From Clostridia bacterium (GTDB lineage: Bacteria > Bacillota > Clostridia > Acetivibrionales > DSM-27016), in the NCBI GenBank assembly GCA_026414765.1, contig JAOAIJ010000026.1, positions 1 to 64,000 on the forward strand: a DNA stretch of 64,000 nucleotides, read 5' to 3'. The translations under genes were made by a program, and so were the position numbers. The notes below the pieces were generated by a model. The model did not search any database and was not told where the DNA came from. It was given only the letters and a program-made list of their open reading frames with translations. Position 1 is the stretch's first letter. Each line of letters begins with the position of its first letter. Below are positions 23,376 through 33,056 of the stretch, piece after piece.

Positions 23376-24815
23376 TTATCTTGTATTGATTACCTCACTG
23401 AGCGGAGGAGCATTGATCTCGATTTCCGAACCGATATTGATATAACTGGTTTCTATGGAACTATCTATATCAACATCGTCATTTGCATCGGTAAATTTCA
23501 TATTTGCTGAAAAGTGGTAAATATCCTTTATGATCCTGTTTTGCTGGTCAAGATAAACAACTACCTTGCCTGAAAACGGGCTTTTAAGAATTTGTTCCAT
23601 GTCTGTGGGCTGATCAAAATAACCTTCTGCAGTAAGTAATGAAAACAGTGTTTTAAATGCTTCGCTAGTAAGAGTTATTTCATATTTTGTTGCAGCTATG
23701 CCATTAACTTCTGTTTGTCCGGAGCTTGATATTGCAAGCTTTCTGTAACTTCTTACAAATTGTTCTGCTTTGATTTTGTTTGCTTCGGAATTAATAACCG
23801 GGGCATCCTGAGATGACAACCCACTTGTAGGTAAAAGCAGCCATTTGCTTTCCCCCGGCAGTTTCATGTAGAGCTCCTTTCCTACCGTGATAGTTTCATA
23901 TTCCATACTGGAGGAAGGAAGACCTGTGCCATAGAACTCCATTTTCGAGTTTATACGTGTATTCAGATTGTTGACTGCCCCATTGGCTGAAAAATTAAAG
24001 TTAACATCCTCATTGAGTGGTCTATTATACATCTTAAGAACCGCATTTGAAGACAGTTCCCCTTTATAGCCCTGCATACCGCTTTTTAGAGCTTCATAAA
24101 GCTCCGGATATTGAACCGGGCCGGTGATAGCCTTTACCATTTCGGTTGTTTTATTTCTGCTGTTTAAGTACCTGTAAATAACTACTGCTGCCTGTTGACG
24201 GTTTGCAGGACTTTGGGGGGCAAAGCTTGAATTTCCTACTCCTCCCATAAGGCCGCTTTCCATCACAAACTCAATATGATCGGTAGCCCAGGGAGAAATC
24301 TTTTTTTTATCTTTAAGGTTGCCGACATTGATTAACTCCTGCTGTTTGTTGATCTGCTCATCTTCAAGACCGAGAGACCGGACAAACATGATTGCCATCT
24401 GCTCCCGCGTACATTTCTGATTTATTCCGAAGGTGCCTTTTGAACCTTTTGTTATTATTCCTTCCCTATAGGCTGCCTCTACGTACTTATATGCCCAATG
24501 GCCGGCCGGAACATCCTTAAAAGTAGGTACTGAAGGAACATTTGAAGTATCATAATTGAGAGCCCTGACCAGCATTATTACTATATGTCCGCGGGTAACC
24601 GTATCTTTTGGGCTAAAATTGCCGTTGCCACCGCCTTTGATAATACCTTTGGCGACGAGGTCCGATACTGCTTCCTTTGCATAATCCGAGACAGAATTCA
24701 TGTCTTTTATAGCAGCAGCCTGGACAGCTTGTGCACTAAGAGCTAAAACTCCGGAAAAGACTGCTATGGCTAGAAATTTCGCAAGTGTTGATCTAACATA
24801 CCTTATATGCTTCAT
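23376..24815 (-). CDS. S-layer-homology protein with C-terminal lipoprotein-like domain
   Basis: 479 residues from ATG 24815 (ribosome binding site GGGAGTGGAG); an upstream in-frame extension to 24911 lacks support. Signal peptide (KFLAIAVFSGVLALSAQAVQ, cleavage at AQA/VQAA). Three SLH repeats lie in the first 220 residues (DYAKEAVSDLVAKGIIKGGG, GHWAYKYVEAAYREGIITKG, PWATDHIEFVMESGLMGGVG), which attach the protein to cell-wall polymers. The C-terminal half resembles the DUF6612/LppX-type beta-clamshell. It lies 350 bases downstream of the giant alpha-2-macroglobulin-like gene, same strand. Confidence 0.85.
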   Translation of the reverse strand: MKHIRYVRSTLAKFLAIAVFSGVLALSAQAVQAAAIKDMNSVSDYAKEAVSDLVAKGIIKGGGNGNFSPKDTVTRGHIVIMLVRALNYDTSNVPSVPTFKDVPAGHWAYKYVEAAYREGIITKGSKGTFGINQKCTREQMAIMFVRSLGLEDEQINKQQELINVGNLKDKKKISPWATDHIEFVMESGLMGGVGNSSFAPQSPANRQQAAVVIYRYLNSRNKTTEMVKAITGPVQYPELYEALKSGMQGYKGELSSNAVLKMYNRPLNEDVNFNFSANGAVNNLNTRINSKMEFYGTGLPSSSMEYETITVGKELYMKLPGESKWLLLPTSGLSSQDAPVINSEANKIKAEQFVRSYRKLAISSSGQTEVNGIAATKYEITLTSEAFKTLFSLLTAEGYFDQPTDMEQILKSPFSGKVVVYLDQQNRIIKDIYHFSANMKFTDANDDVDIDSSIETSYINIGSEIEINAPPLSEVINTR

Positions 24816-25168
24816 ACTCCACTCCCTCTTGATTTCTAAATTATACTCGCTTCGCAAAACAAACATTTGCATTATCAAAGTTCCGTTGATATGCAATAAG
24901 TCAATATGCAATCAATTCCAATGAACTAGCACGACAGCTTAATTCAAGGCATATAAAGCAAATATGATACATTATTATAAATATTTTATGTAAACAAGTC
25001 TACTGGAAAATAACTTGCTATGGGGCATGGGATTATGGAGTGGAGCGTAAACATGTTTGGAGTATTCCAGGCAAGCACAAGTAAGCTGGGTAATAAGAAA
25101 GCATTAAGAACAGGCGGAAATGTAAAATTCCAAGGCAAACCGCAAGCAGTTTGCCTTGGAATAAATAA
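24816..25168. other. Spacer between SLH gene and macroglobulin gene
   Basis: No gene is supported. It contains the SLH gene's leader and the terminator hairpin of the upstream gene (25128-25165). Confidence 0.55.
25128..25165 (-). terminator. Terminator after the macroglobulin-like gene
   Basis: On the minus strand TTCCAAGGCAAAC and GTTTGCCTTGGAA form a 13-bp stem followed by TTTTA. Confidence 0.75.
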
Positions 25169-28100
25169 TTACCTGATAGTTATTATTTCTGTTTTTCCTA
25201 CATTGATAGAGTCTCTTGAGGATATTCCCTGAATTACAGTTCCATCTGCCTTGTAAGTCCCGGGACTTACTACTCTCGCATAATAATAGAGTGGCAGCTT
25301 GTGTGAATCTTTGGGCCATTCGCTGTAGACATAGAAGCTTACCTTTTGCCCATCTATGTTTCCATAAGAACAATGCTTGTCGTATATGGCTCCCAAACTG
25401 GAGGGAATTGCAACAGGCTTCAATCCTGACGGCAGGTAATCCGTTATTTCATATCCTCCTTCAATTGCTTTTGCACCTATATTCCAATCAAGCACTACTT
25501 TAACAATATCATTTTCTTTAAAGGTTGTTGTCTGCTTAGTGGGGTTGGCGTATGAGAAGTATTTTCTCGAAACAGAAATATTGGGGTCAAGCTTAGCGGG
25601 CAGAGTTGTTTGCTCTTTAAACACTGATATCACTGAAATGCTTCCGCTGACGCTTGAAATTTTCAGTTCGGATATCTTCCTTGAAGGAATATTCAGAGTA
25701 AATACCTCTCCATTTTTTAGTGCCCTGGTATGTTTTTTACCATATAAAGTATAAGTGAATTTGGCAGTATCTTCTGTTGCTTTACCGATTTCCTGAGCTA
25801 TATATGTAAGCTTTTCCAGATTAATGAGTATATCTTTTGTGCTGTTTGCCAAACAGTATTCATATAACCCCTTTTTCTCAGGCTTGTTTAGCTTGGATGC
25901 GAGCTGGGAGGCGAGAGAGGTGCACTCGAGAGTGTCGTCCCTGTCAATCCCTGTATTCAGCCTGTAATAAGGTCTGTATTCCTCGATATATTTTGATATA
26001 CTGTCAGTGAACAGCCTGTCGGCCTTACTGGTTTCACCCAGCTCACAGTAAGCAAGTGCAATGTATAATATATCCTTGATGTTTGCATTTTCAACCTTGG
26101 CAGCCTTATCAAGATCGAGCAGTACCGGCTCTCCCAATGCTGAAAGCCCATAAAGCGCATTACCCTTTAGACCCGGTGAATCGCTGTATAAAGTATTATA
26201 GAAGTATTCCTTCAGTCTGGGAATATTTATTTCTTTGCTTACCAATGGAGTGAGTTTTGCACTCAGATCAATGTCACTGCTGCCGTAGGGGAGCAGTGCT
26301 ATGCCGCCGTCCTGCGTCTGGTAGTCTGAAGCCTTGAAGCTCTGCCCACTATATAGAATTTCTTCATTTTTAAAGTGGGTCTTAATAAGCTCGGCTGACA
26401 TTTTTGCTGCAAGCTTCTGATCAATTCTGTTGCCACCTGTATAGAGCATGTTTGTAAGAACGGGGAGATAAGCTCCTTTGGTCCCGTCAGTAAAAACAAG
26501 TTTTGTGTTACCTGAATTTCCGCCTTTTAGTGCTGTATTTTTTGAAAGCTTGTAGTACACTGCTCTGTCTATCTGGTGATAGGAATTAAGCACTGTAAGC
26601 TTTTGCTTGATTGAATCCTTCAATCCGTTAGCTGTAAAGGCTGTAATAAATATATCGTTATTTCCTTCCGTCAGCTTCCATAAAGGAATGTTTACTCTTT
26701 CAAATGCTTTTCCGTGAGCTTTGAGTTTGACTTTAGGGTTGGAAGAGCTTGAAACTTCAAAAAATATTGTATCACTGTCTTTTAAATCATTGCCATAGGC
26801 ATTTACACCTATCACCGGAGTATCCCCTGCCAGATAAGTTGAATTCATTGTGTAGTTGATAAAAAATGGCAGTGATACCTTTAGCTCCACTCTGTTGCTG
26901 CCGCTCATAAGATTAGGTGTTACGCCTGCAAGTGTAACTCTCCAGGAAGTGATGTTGTCCGGGAGCTTGAATTTCAGCTCACCTGTGCCTTTTTCGTTGA
27001 GAATTATGGTGCTGAAGAATGCTGTATCTCTGAAATCCTCTCTAAGTTTGGCAGATTCATTGTTTAGGTAGGATTTGGCTTTTACATTTCTTAATCCCCC
27101 GTCTTCCTTTTCTACCGACATAGTTGCAGAGTCAATTCCTTTACTCTCATAACCCCTGCTGCTTTCTTCCATACCAGAGTTTAAATGTGACTGGTAGGTA
27201 TAATTTATACCGGAAGGGACACAGGCATATATCCGGTCCAGGGTGTTTGCTTCGTGATCCTGCAGCTTTAAAAGGGCCTCATCTACTATACTTGCATTAA
27301 TAACAGCTTTTTGAGGAACGCCGGATTTGTTTTTTGCGTTTATTTTTATTCTTACTTCTTCACCTGGCTTATAGGAGCTTTTATCCATTTGTGCAGATAT
27401 TTCAAGCTCTTTTTCCTTATAGTCAAATACACAATTGTAGAATTCCGATTCTACATAAGTAATTCCGTTAAAATATACTCCCAGTACGTAGGTATTTGGA
27501 ATATCCTTCTCTGCCAGCTTGAAGGAATGTATAGCAGTATTTGTGAGAGAATAGTCTCTTATACCGTTTTGTGACTTAATAAACATAAAACTGTTCTGCA
27601 CCTGTGGAGCCGATACCTGTATAGGTGACTTGCCTTTGCTAAAAGTTAGGCTTACTGTTTCATCCAGTTTGTAGGAGTCCTTACCCCCTTCCAGGTGATA
27701 GCTGTTATCTTCATAGTAGTTGTTATAGTATCTGTTATATTCATAATATTTCCCGATGTATATATGATTGAATTCCATTTTTCTTCCGGAGTTGTCGTTG
27801 CAGCGGATTGACGCACTATACCAGCCGTCCTCAAAATCAGGCAGGTTTATACTGAAAGAAGCTTTTCCCTGACTATCTGTAGTCATAGTGAAGTTTTTTA
27901 CAGCTTCCATACGCGTTTCATACCTGTAGGATTTCTGGGTTACTTTGTTAATAAAGTCATAATACTGACCATCTTCGATCTTTACCCAGGTGTTTTTATA
28001 TAAGGTGCCCTCAAGCATTTTTCCTCCGACCGGATTGCCCAGATAATCGCCGCTATCTTTTGCGGTTCCGTTGTTTAGCCTGTCGAGCACTATCTTACTG

Positions 28101-30214
28101 ACAGCAGCACTTATAGTTTTCGTATCTTTTTTTATATCGGTAGCAATGTTTACGATTATATCATTAATAAATACCCTTACTGTATTACTTTCAGAAATTT
28201 CTCCAATTTCAGGAAGTGAAGCATTAACATGTAAAGCTGAATGATTTTCACCCTGGAAATTTTCTTCAGCAGAAGGTTTATACTTCAGCACCAAATTTCC
28301 TTTAGAGTCAGTAGTCTTTGTTTCCGATATCGACCTGCCTCCGAAGCCGTTATGAATATTATAATTCACATTCAGATTCGGAACACTGGTACCTTCAAAG
28401 AAGGATGCCTTGACTTTGAACTCAACCTGTTCACCTGTAAAAACAGCTTCCTTGTTTTTGATAATTTCTATTTTATAAGGTGGCTTTACATAGTTTTCAA
28501 CAGAAAGATAGGTACTTGTAATAATCTCATCACCTTTTTTTGCGATGAGCCTATAGCTTCCCGGCTCAAGATTCGGCAGCTCCAGAGTGCTGTCAAAAAT
28601 GCCGTTCTTTACATCAACTTTCTGACTTATAAGGGTTTGTGGATTACCAGGGTAATGAAATCCCTTCATTCCTACCTTGTTATGGTGAAAATACCAGTAG
28701 CCCTGACTTATTTCAATAGTTATGGAGTCAATTTTTTCGTTTTCATATCTGTTCTTTATAAAACCCCAGAAGCTAACAGTATCATCAGGCTTAAAAAGAC
28801 TTCTGTCCATTTGGAGATAATTCCAGTACATATTTGTGCCATATCCGCCATAATACCTGTAAATATATGAATTATAGTCCAACACGGCTGTTTTTCCATC
28901 TTTTGCTGTTATTTTAAGATATTTCTTGCTCTCCAGGCTGTTATCCTCAGATACAGAGATGGCAGCGGCAGGAGTGGGAAAGAAGGCTACACCATTTGAA
29001 TCTGTGGTATGCTTTATGTTGTAGCCGATTAAAGAAAGGGATGCATCCTCAACAGGCTTTTTAGTTGCCAGATCATTAAGCCATACGATAGTTTTATTAT
29101 TGCTTTTTGCTATGTACATACCAATATCTGTAACTTCAATAAATGTCTGAAATCTTATGCCCTCCCAGATGCTGTCTACAAGATAGTACCCTGCCGGTAG
29201 TGACTCAGGAAGCTTTATAAACTGCGGTCCATTGTTTTCTACGCCTAATTCCTGCTCAAAGTCCTGCGCTTTAGCTAAACCTTCAGAATCCATGAAATTA
29301 CTATAATAGTTCAAGTATGCCCACATGGGGATGGTGGATTTCTTCATCAAAATTTCTATGAAGCTATCAACGTTGCCATAAGAATAGACTGCAGTTTTGA
29401 CTTTGACGGTATTTTCTTTTACTCTTTCCTTATTTATATAGTAATCTATAGGTATATATGGCTTTTCGCCTGTTTTAAACTCGTTAAGATGCTTGTTGTA
29501 CGTAAAATAACCCTTGTAATATAGGTTATCTTCATTGTCAACAGGTGTTTTGCTTGTTTCAAACATGAAGACATAGTCTTCTTTCAGGCTGTAGTCCGTA
29601 CCTTTGAGTTTTAGACCTTTTTTAACGGTTACAGTGTATAATGTACCTTCCTCCAGTTTTTTAGGAACAAACACAGCAGCTTTTTTATGTCTTTCAAAGG
29701 TTCCAGGTGTGGAAGGTGATATCTCGAAATATTTGTCAATATCTTCATAGTCTTCATGGCTGAAATATATTTCTATTCCTGAGTTTACAGGTACATTTGC
29801 AGATTTGTCGGAAGGGAATACACCTGAGATCTTGAAGACTGCGCTGGTCTGAAAGGTCCAGGTTATGTCTGTATTACCATTTTTCAATCTGAAGGTATAA
29901 AGCTTATTCTGCTCAAATGCTCTTGAGGGAGTAATAAGAAAAGTATTAGAACTCTTTTCTTCTATGATCGGCTCAGGTTCACCGTCTATAGAAAAGCTTT
30001 CCTGCAATTCTTCAGGTTTTGTTGTGACTTGAGCTTTCAATATGTATTTACTGTCAGGCTTTACACCTGTAGAATCCGAGTTTACCGGATCAAGGCTATA
30101 GCCTTTTCTGAAATTCTCTGCGTTTGCTATACTGACAGATAGTGGGCTGGCTGCAACAAACACACTTGTAAGAAAAATAACAACTAAAATACTGCATGTA
30201 ATTCTTTTTAGCAC
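25169..30214 (-). CDS. Bacterial alpha-2-macroglobulin-like protein without thioester
   Basis: 1,681 residues with a signal peptide (LVVIFLTSVFVAASPLSVSI, cleavage near ANA/EN). An Ig-like (Big_5-type) segment occupies about 130-240 (FPSDKSANVPVNSGIEIYF), then tandem macroglobulin domains (MG1-like DIGMYIAKSNNKTIVWLNDL, MG2/MG3 with YRYYGGYGTNMYWNYLQMDR), and the alpha-2-macroglobulin core LPDNITSWRVTLAGVTP, followed by a helical thioester-type domain and a C-terminal receptor-like domain. Where thioester proteins have GCxEQ, this one has GGNRIDQ (residues about 1260-1266), so it cannot trap proteases covalently. It is presumably a secreted or surface protein; no penicillin-binding partner is adjacent. 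Confidence 0.85.
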   Translation of the reverse strand: MLKRITCSILVVIFLTSVFVAASPLSVSIANAENFRKGYSLDPVNSDSTGVKPDSKYILKAQVTTKPEELQESFSIDGEPEPIIEEKSSNTFLITPSRAFEQNKLYTFRLKNGNTDITWTFQTSAVFKISGVFPSDKSANVPVNSGIEIYFSHEDYEDIDKYFEISPSTPGTFERHKKAAVFVPKKLEEGTLYTVTVKKGLKLKGTDYSLKEDYVFMFETSKTPVDNEDNLYYKGYFTYNKHLNEFKTGEKPYIPIDYYINKERVKENTVKVKTAVYSYGNVDSFIEILMKKSTIPMWAYLNYYSNFMDSEGLAKAQDFEQELGVENNGPQFIKLPESLPAGYYLVDSIWEGIRFQTFIEVTDIGMYIAKSNNKTIVWLNDLATKKPVEDASLSLIGYNIKHTTDSNGVAFFPTPAAAISVSEDNSLESKKYLKITAKDGKTAVLDYNSYIYRYYGGYGTNMYWNYLQMDRSLFKPDDTVSFWGFIKNRYENEKIDSITIEISQGYWYFHHNKVGMKGFHYPGNPQTLISQKVDVKNGIFDSTLELPNLEPGSYRLIAKKGDEIITSTYLSVENYVKPPYKIEIIKNKEAVFTGEQVEFKVKASFFEGTSVPNLNVNYNIHNGFGGRSISETKTTDSKGNLVLKYKPSAEENFQGENHSALHVNASLPEIGEISESNTVRVFINDIIVNIATDIKKDTKTISAAVSKIVLDRLNNGTAKDSGDYLGNPVGGKMLEGTLYKNTWVKIEDGQYYDFINKVTQKSYRYETRMEAVKNFTMTTDSQGKASFSINLPDFEDGWYSASIRCNDNSGRKMEFNHIYIGKYYEYNRYYNNYYEDNSYHLEGGKDSYKLDETVSLTFSKGKSPIQVSAPQVQNSFMFIKSQNGIRDYSLTNTAIHSFKLAEKDIPNTYVLGVYFNGITYVESEFYNCVFDYKEKELEISAQMDKSSYKPGEEVRIKINAKNKSGVPQKAVINASIVDEALLKLQDHEANTLDRIYACVPSGINYTYQSHLNSGMEESSRGYESKGIDSATMSVEKEDGGLRNVKAKSYLNNESAKLREDFRDTAFFSTIILNEKGTGELKFKLPDNITSWRVTLAGVTPNLMSGSNRVELKVSLPFFINYTMNSTYLAGDTPVIGVNAYGNDLKDSDTIFFEVSSSSNPKVKLKAHGKAFERVNIPLWKLTEGNNDIFITAFTANGLKDSIKQKLTVLNSYHQIDRAVYYKLSKNTALKGGNSGNTKLVFTDGTKGAYLPVLTNMLYTGGNRIDQKLAAKMSAELIKTHFKNEEILYSGQSFKASDYQTQDGGIALLPYGSSDIDLSAKLTPLVSKEINIPRLKEYFYNTLYSDSPGLKGNALYGLSALGEPVLLDLDKAAKVENANIKDILYIALAYCELGETSKADRLFTDSISKYIEEYRPYYRLNTGIDRDDTLECTSLASQLASKLNKPEKKGLYEYCLANSTKDILINLEKLTYIAQEIGKATEDTAKFTYTLYGKKHTRALKNGEVFTLNIPSRKISELKISSVSGSISVISVFKEQTTLPAKLDPNISVSRKYFSYANPTKQTTTFKENDIVKVVLDWNIGAKAIEGGYEITDYLPSGLKPVAIPSSLGAIYDKHCSYGNIDGQKVSFYVYSEWPKDSHKLPLYYYARVVSPGTYKADGTVIQGISSRDSINVGKTEIITIR

Positions 30215-30577
30215 TGGTAAGCACCTCCATTATAGTGATTTGTATCTTGAATAACGGCTTTTTCAAATCGGATGTTATCAAATAGTAAACTCCGGACCAC
30301 TAGTATAAGTTAACTTAATTTGGTCAGCGAGTTGATTAATATTATAGACTTGAAGGCCATGGAATTTGTTCCAATTATAAAAAGGTAATAATTAGAAACT
30401 GATATAGATTACAAATCAATGATGAATAAGAAAATGTATAAATCTGCAAAGAAAGAATAAGTTGAAAAAAATTTTTATAGAAAATAAAAAAATATAAAAG
30501 GATTTTTTTCTTCCTTATCTAATCTCAATAGTATAGAATATATTTATAAAGTATAGGACAGTCAAAGGGGGATGGTT
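30215..30577. other. Divergent intergenic region
   Basis: AT-rich spacer between the macroglobulin gene and the RpiR regulator. It holds a small palindrome (AAGTTAACTT near 30,306) and must carry both promoters, but I see no convincing consensus boxes. The ribosome binding site AAAGGGGGAT for the regulator lies at its right end. Confidence 0.45.
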
Positions 30578-31468
30578 ATGAACATCAATAACGAAGTCAA
30601 GACAGAAAACAATGATTTGCAAATGCTTCTTTTGAAAATAAGGAGCAAATACCCGTCCTTGACAGATGCAGCAAAAAAAGTAGCCGATTTCATACTAAAC
30701 AGATACAGTGATGCAGTCTATCTGAATATCAGTGAACTGGCAGGGAAATGCGGGGTAAGTGAGTCAACTATAACAAAATTTATTAAGACCATGGGATATG
30801 GCGGGTTTCATGAATTGAAAATAAGCCTGGCCAGAAGTTCGGGGCCTGCAGTTGAAAGCGATGTATTATATGGTGAGATAAGCCTTGATGATAACATAGA
30901 ATCCATTTGCAATAAGATTTACTACAACAATATGGAGGCTATGAAGGATTCTTTAAGAATTCTTGATTTTGATAGTATGGATAAGGCGGCAGTTATGGTT
31001 TTAAGAGCAAGAAAAGTGGACATTTATGGCATGGGAAGCTCAACTGTTGCTACTCTGAATGCGAAAATGAGACTATACCGGCTAGGAATAATGTGTTTTA
31101 CATACAATGACCCCCATGAGCAGATAATATCCGCGTCACTTTTGAAAAAAGGAGATGTAGCTATAGCAATCAGCAATTCCGGAAAATCCGCAGATGTGGT
31201 AAAAGCAATGGATATAGCAAAGCAATCGGGGGCGTCAACTATTTGCATAACAAATTATGATGATACCCCCATAACCAGATATGCAGATATAAAGCTTTTT
31301 ACTTCAACCAAGGATTCCGAGGAACTGTGTGAAAGTCTGCATGCGAGGATAGCCGAACTGACTCTTATCGATGCATTGTATGTATGCATAGCCAGCAAAA
31401 TGAAAAAACAGGCTATGAGCAATCTTTATAAAACTTCTGAGGCTATTAAGACTCATAAATTGACATAA
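30578..31468 (+). CDS. RpiR/MurR-family sugar-phosphate-responsive regulator
   Basis: N-terminal RpiR helix-turn-helix (residues about 15-90: YPSLTDAAKKVADFILNRYS, LAGKCGVSESTITKFIKTMG) and a C-terminal SIS sugar-isomerase domain (VDIYGMGSSTVATLNAKMRL, VAIAISNSGKSADVVKAMDI) that senses a phosphosugar. ATG 30578 is preferred over ATG 30572 because the GGGGG ribosome binding site would otherwise touch the start. It heads the carbohydrate locus and probably controls the genes that follow. Confidence 0.9.
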   Translation: MNINNEVKTENNDLQMLLLKIRSKYPSLTDAAKKVADFILNRYSDAVYLNISELAGKCGVSESTITKFIKTMGYGGFHELKISLARSSGPAVESDVLYGEISLDDNIESICNKIYYNNMEAMKDSLRILDFDSMDKAAVMVLRARKVDIYGMGSSTVATLNAKMRLYRLGIMCFTYNDPHEQIISASLLKKGDVAIAISNSGKSADVVKAMDIAKQSGASTICITNYDDTPITRYADIKLFTSTKDSEELCESLHARIAELTLIDALYVCIASKMKKQAMSNLYKTSEAIKTHKLT

Positions 31469-31484
31469 GTTGCATGTAAATTTT

Positions 31485-31506
31485 CGGGAAGCTAAGAAAC
31501 TTCCCG
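31485..31506 (+). terminator. Weak hairpin after the RpiR gene
   Basis: CGGGAAG and CTTCCCG with an 8-base loop, without a proper T-run; possibly an attenuator or mRNA-stability element. Confidence 0.4.
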
Positions 31507-31534
31507 GGTATTAATAAAAAATGGAGGGTTTGAT

Positions 31535-32662
31535 ATGCCGCACGTACAATCAACTACTAGAGGGTTTGGATGCCCGGGTAAGTACATTCAGGGCCCCGGT
31601 GAAATGAACAGATTGGAAGAATACACTTCAGCTTACGGATCAAACGTATTTGTGCTGATAGACCAGAGATTATTTGACAATATAAGTGACAAGCTGAAAA
31701 AGGTTTATTCAAATACTTCTTCAAACCTCACTTTTGATAAGTTTACAGGAGAAGTGACACTAAAGGAAATCGACAGGGTGATAAAACTTGCTGAGCAAAG
31801 CAAGCCGGATGTAATTGTAGGAATAGGTGGAGGAAAGACTATAGATACAGGCAAAGCAGTGGCAGCAAGTATGAAAATTCCTTTTATAAGCGCACCTACA
31901 GCTGCTTCTACAGATGCACCCACCAGCGCGCTTTCAGTAGTATATACTGAAGAAGGTGAACAGACCCACTGCATATTTCACAATGCAAGTCCTGATATAG
32001 TTCTTGTAGATACTGAAATCATTTTAACTGCTCCTGTACGTTTTTTGGTTTCCGGTATGGGTGATGCATTGTCAACGTACTTTGAAGCAAGGGCAAACGC
32101 TGAATCAGATACAGCAAACTATATCGGTAAAGGTTATAGAAGGTGCAAGGCGGCTATGGCAATAGCAAAGCTGTGTTACGAAATACTGCTTGAGGATGGA
32201 CTGGAAGCAAAGCTTGCAGCCGAAAGAGGAGTATGTACAGAGGCTTTGGAAAATGTAATTGAAGCAAACACTCTGCTTAGCGGGGTAGGATTTGAAAATA
32301 CGGGGTGTGCTGCGGGACATGCAATAAATGAAGGACTTACCGTGCTTGAAGAAACTCACCATTTCTATCATGGAGAAAAAGTTGCATTCGGTACTATATG
32401 CCAGCTTGTTCTGGAAAACAGGCCAAAGGAAGAAATTGAAGAAGTAATAAAATTCTGTCTGAGTGTAGGATTGCCTACAACTTTAAAAGACCTGCATGTA
32501 GAGCCTACCTATGATAAACTTATGGCAGTTGCAAAAAGGGCTGCTATAGAAGGTGGAATAGCCCATGCGGAACCTTTTAAGGTAACACCGGAAATAATAT
32601 ATAATACTATTCTTGCGACAGATGCTCTCGTAAATCATTATAAAAAGCTGTGGGGTATATAA
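31535..32662 (+). CDS. Glycerol dehydrogenase-like iron/zinc alcohol dehydrogenase (GldA family)
   Basis: 375 residues. NAD-binding GIGGGKTIDTGKAVA; metal ligands are visible as the Asp of GMGDALSTYFEA, the His of CAAGHAINEG and the His of YHGEKVAFG, the D/H/H set of GldA. It oxidises a polyol such as glycerol, or the reverse with a hydroxyketone. It sits between the RpiR regulator and the zinc dehydrogenases of this locus, so it likely acts on a polyol or short-chain product of the pathway. Confidence 0.88.
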   Translation: MPHVQSTTRGFGCPGKYIQGPGEMNRLEEYTSAYGSNVFVLIDQRLFDNISDKLKKVYSNTSSNLTFDKFTGEVTLKEIDRVIKLAEQSKPDVIVGIGGGKTIDTGKAVAASMKIPFISAPTAASTDAPTSALSVVYTEEGEQTHCIFHNASPDIVLVDTEIILTAPVRFLVSGMGDALSTYFEARANAESDTANYIGKGYRRCKAAMAIAKLCYEILLEDGLEAKLAAERGVCTEALENVIEANTLLSGVGFENTGCAAGHAINEGLTVLEETHHFYHGEKVAFGTICQLVLENRPKEEIEEVIKFCLSVGLPTTLKDLHVEPTYDKLMAVAKRAAIEGGIAHAEPFKVTPEIIYNTILATDALVNHYKKLWGI

Positions 32663-33056
32663 AAAAGAAAAGCTAGAGACAAATACCCAGCTTAAGAAGA
32701 TAGATAATATAAAAATAATTAAACAAACTAACAACTAACATTATACAATAAAAAAATCATATTGAAAACCTAAGGGAAGTATATCGGAATACTTTCCTCC
32801 GGTCTTGCCTTTTTTTCTTTTTTCGCTTTAAGATACAGTGCATTTGATACATTCCTGTGAAAAAAAGCTTCATATTCACATCCCTTCTCCTTAAGGAGGA
32901 GGGGTGGAGGATAAGTTTATTTCTTTGCAAACTTCACATATACCAATAAATTATTTTTTTATGCCGGTTGATTTTTCCGGTGGATTTTCATTAAGAAGTT
33001 CAATTCGTTGAGCAATATCAGGCTGAAGGCCTGCATTTTTAGGAGGAGGATTCGTT
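32663..33056. other. Long leader with several hairpins
   Basis: No gene. It contains AAACAAACTAACAA (32721-32734), a motif found again before other genes of the locus. Candidate hairpins are GGAAGTAT/ATACTTTCC (about 32,775-32,797), CCCTTCTCC/GGAGGAGGG (about 32,882-32,903) and CCGG/CCGG (about 32,964-32,981). It may be a regulated 5' leader for the dehydrogenase-kinase-radical-enzyme operon. Confidence 0.45.

Noticed and set aside
25020-25232. 70-residue plus-strand frame near the macroglobulin terminator
   Set aside because: It reads through the terminator hairpin and into the antisense of the macroglobulin gene; no family pattern.
28241-28870. 209-residue plus-strand frame inside the macroglobulin gene
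   Set aside because: It lies wholly antisense to a strong 1,681-residue gene with clear domain structure, so it is a shadow frame.
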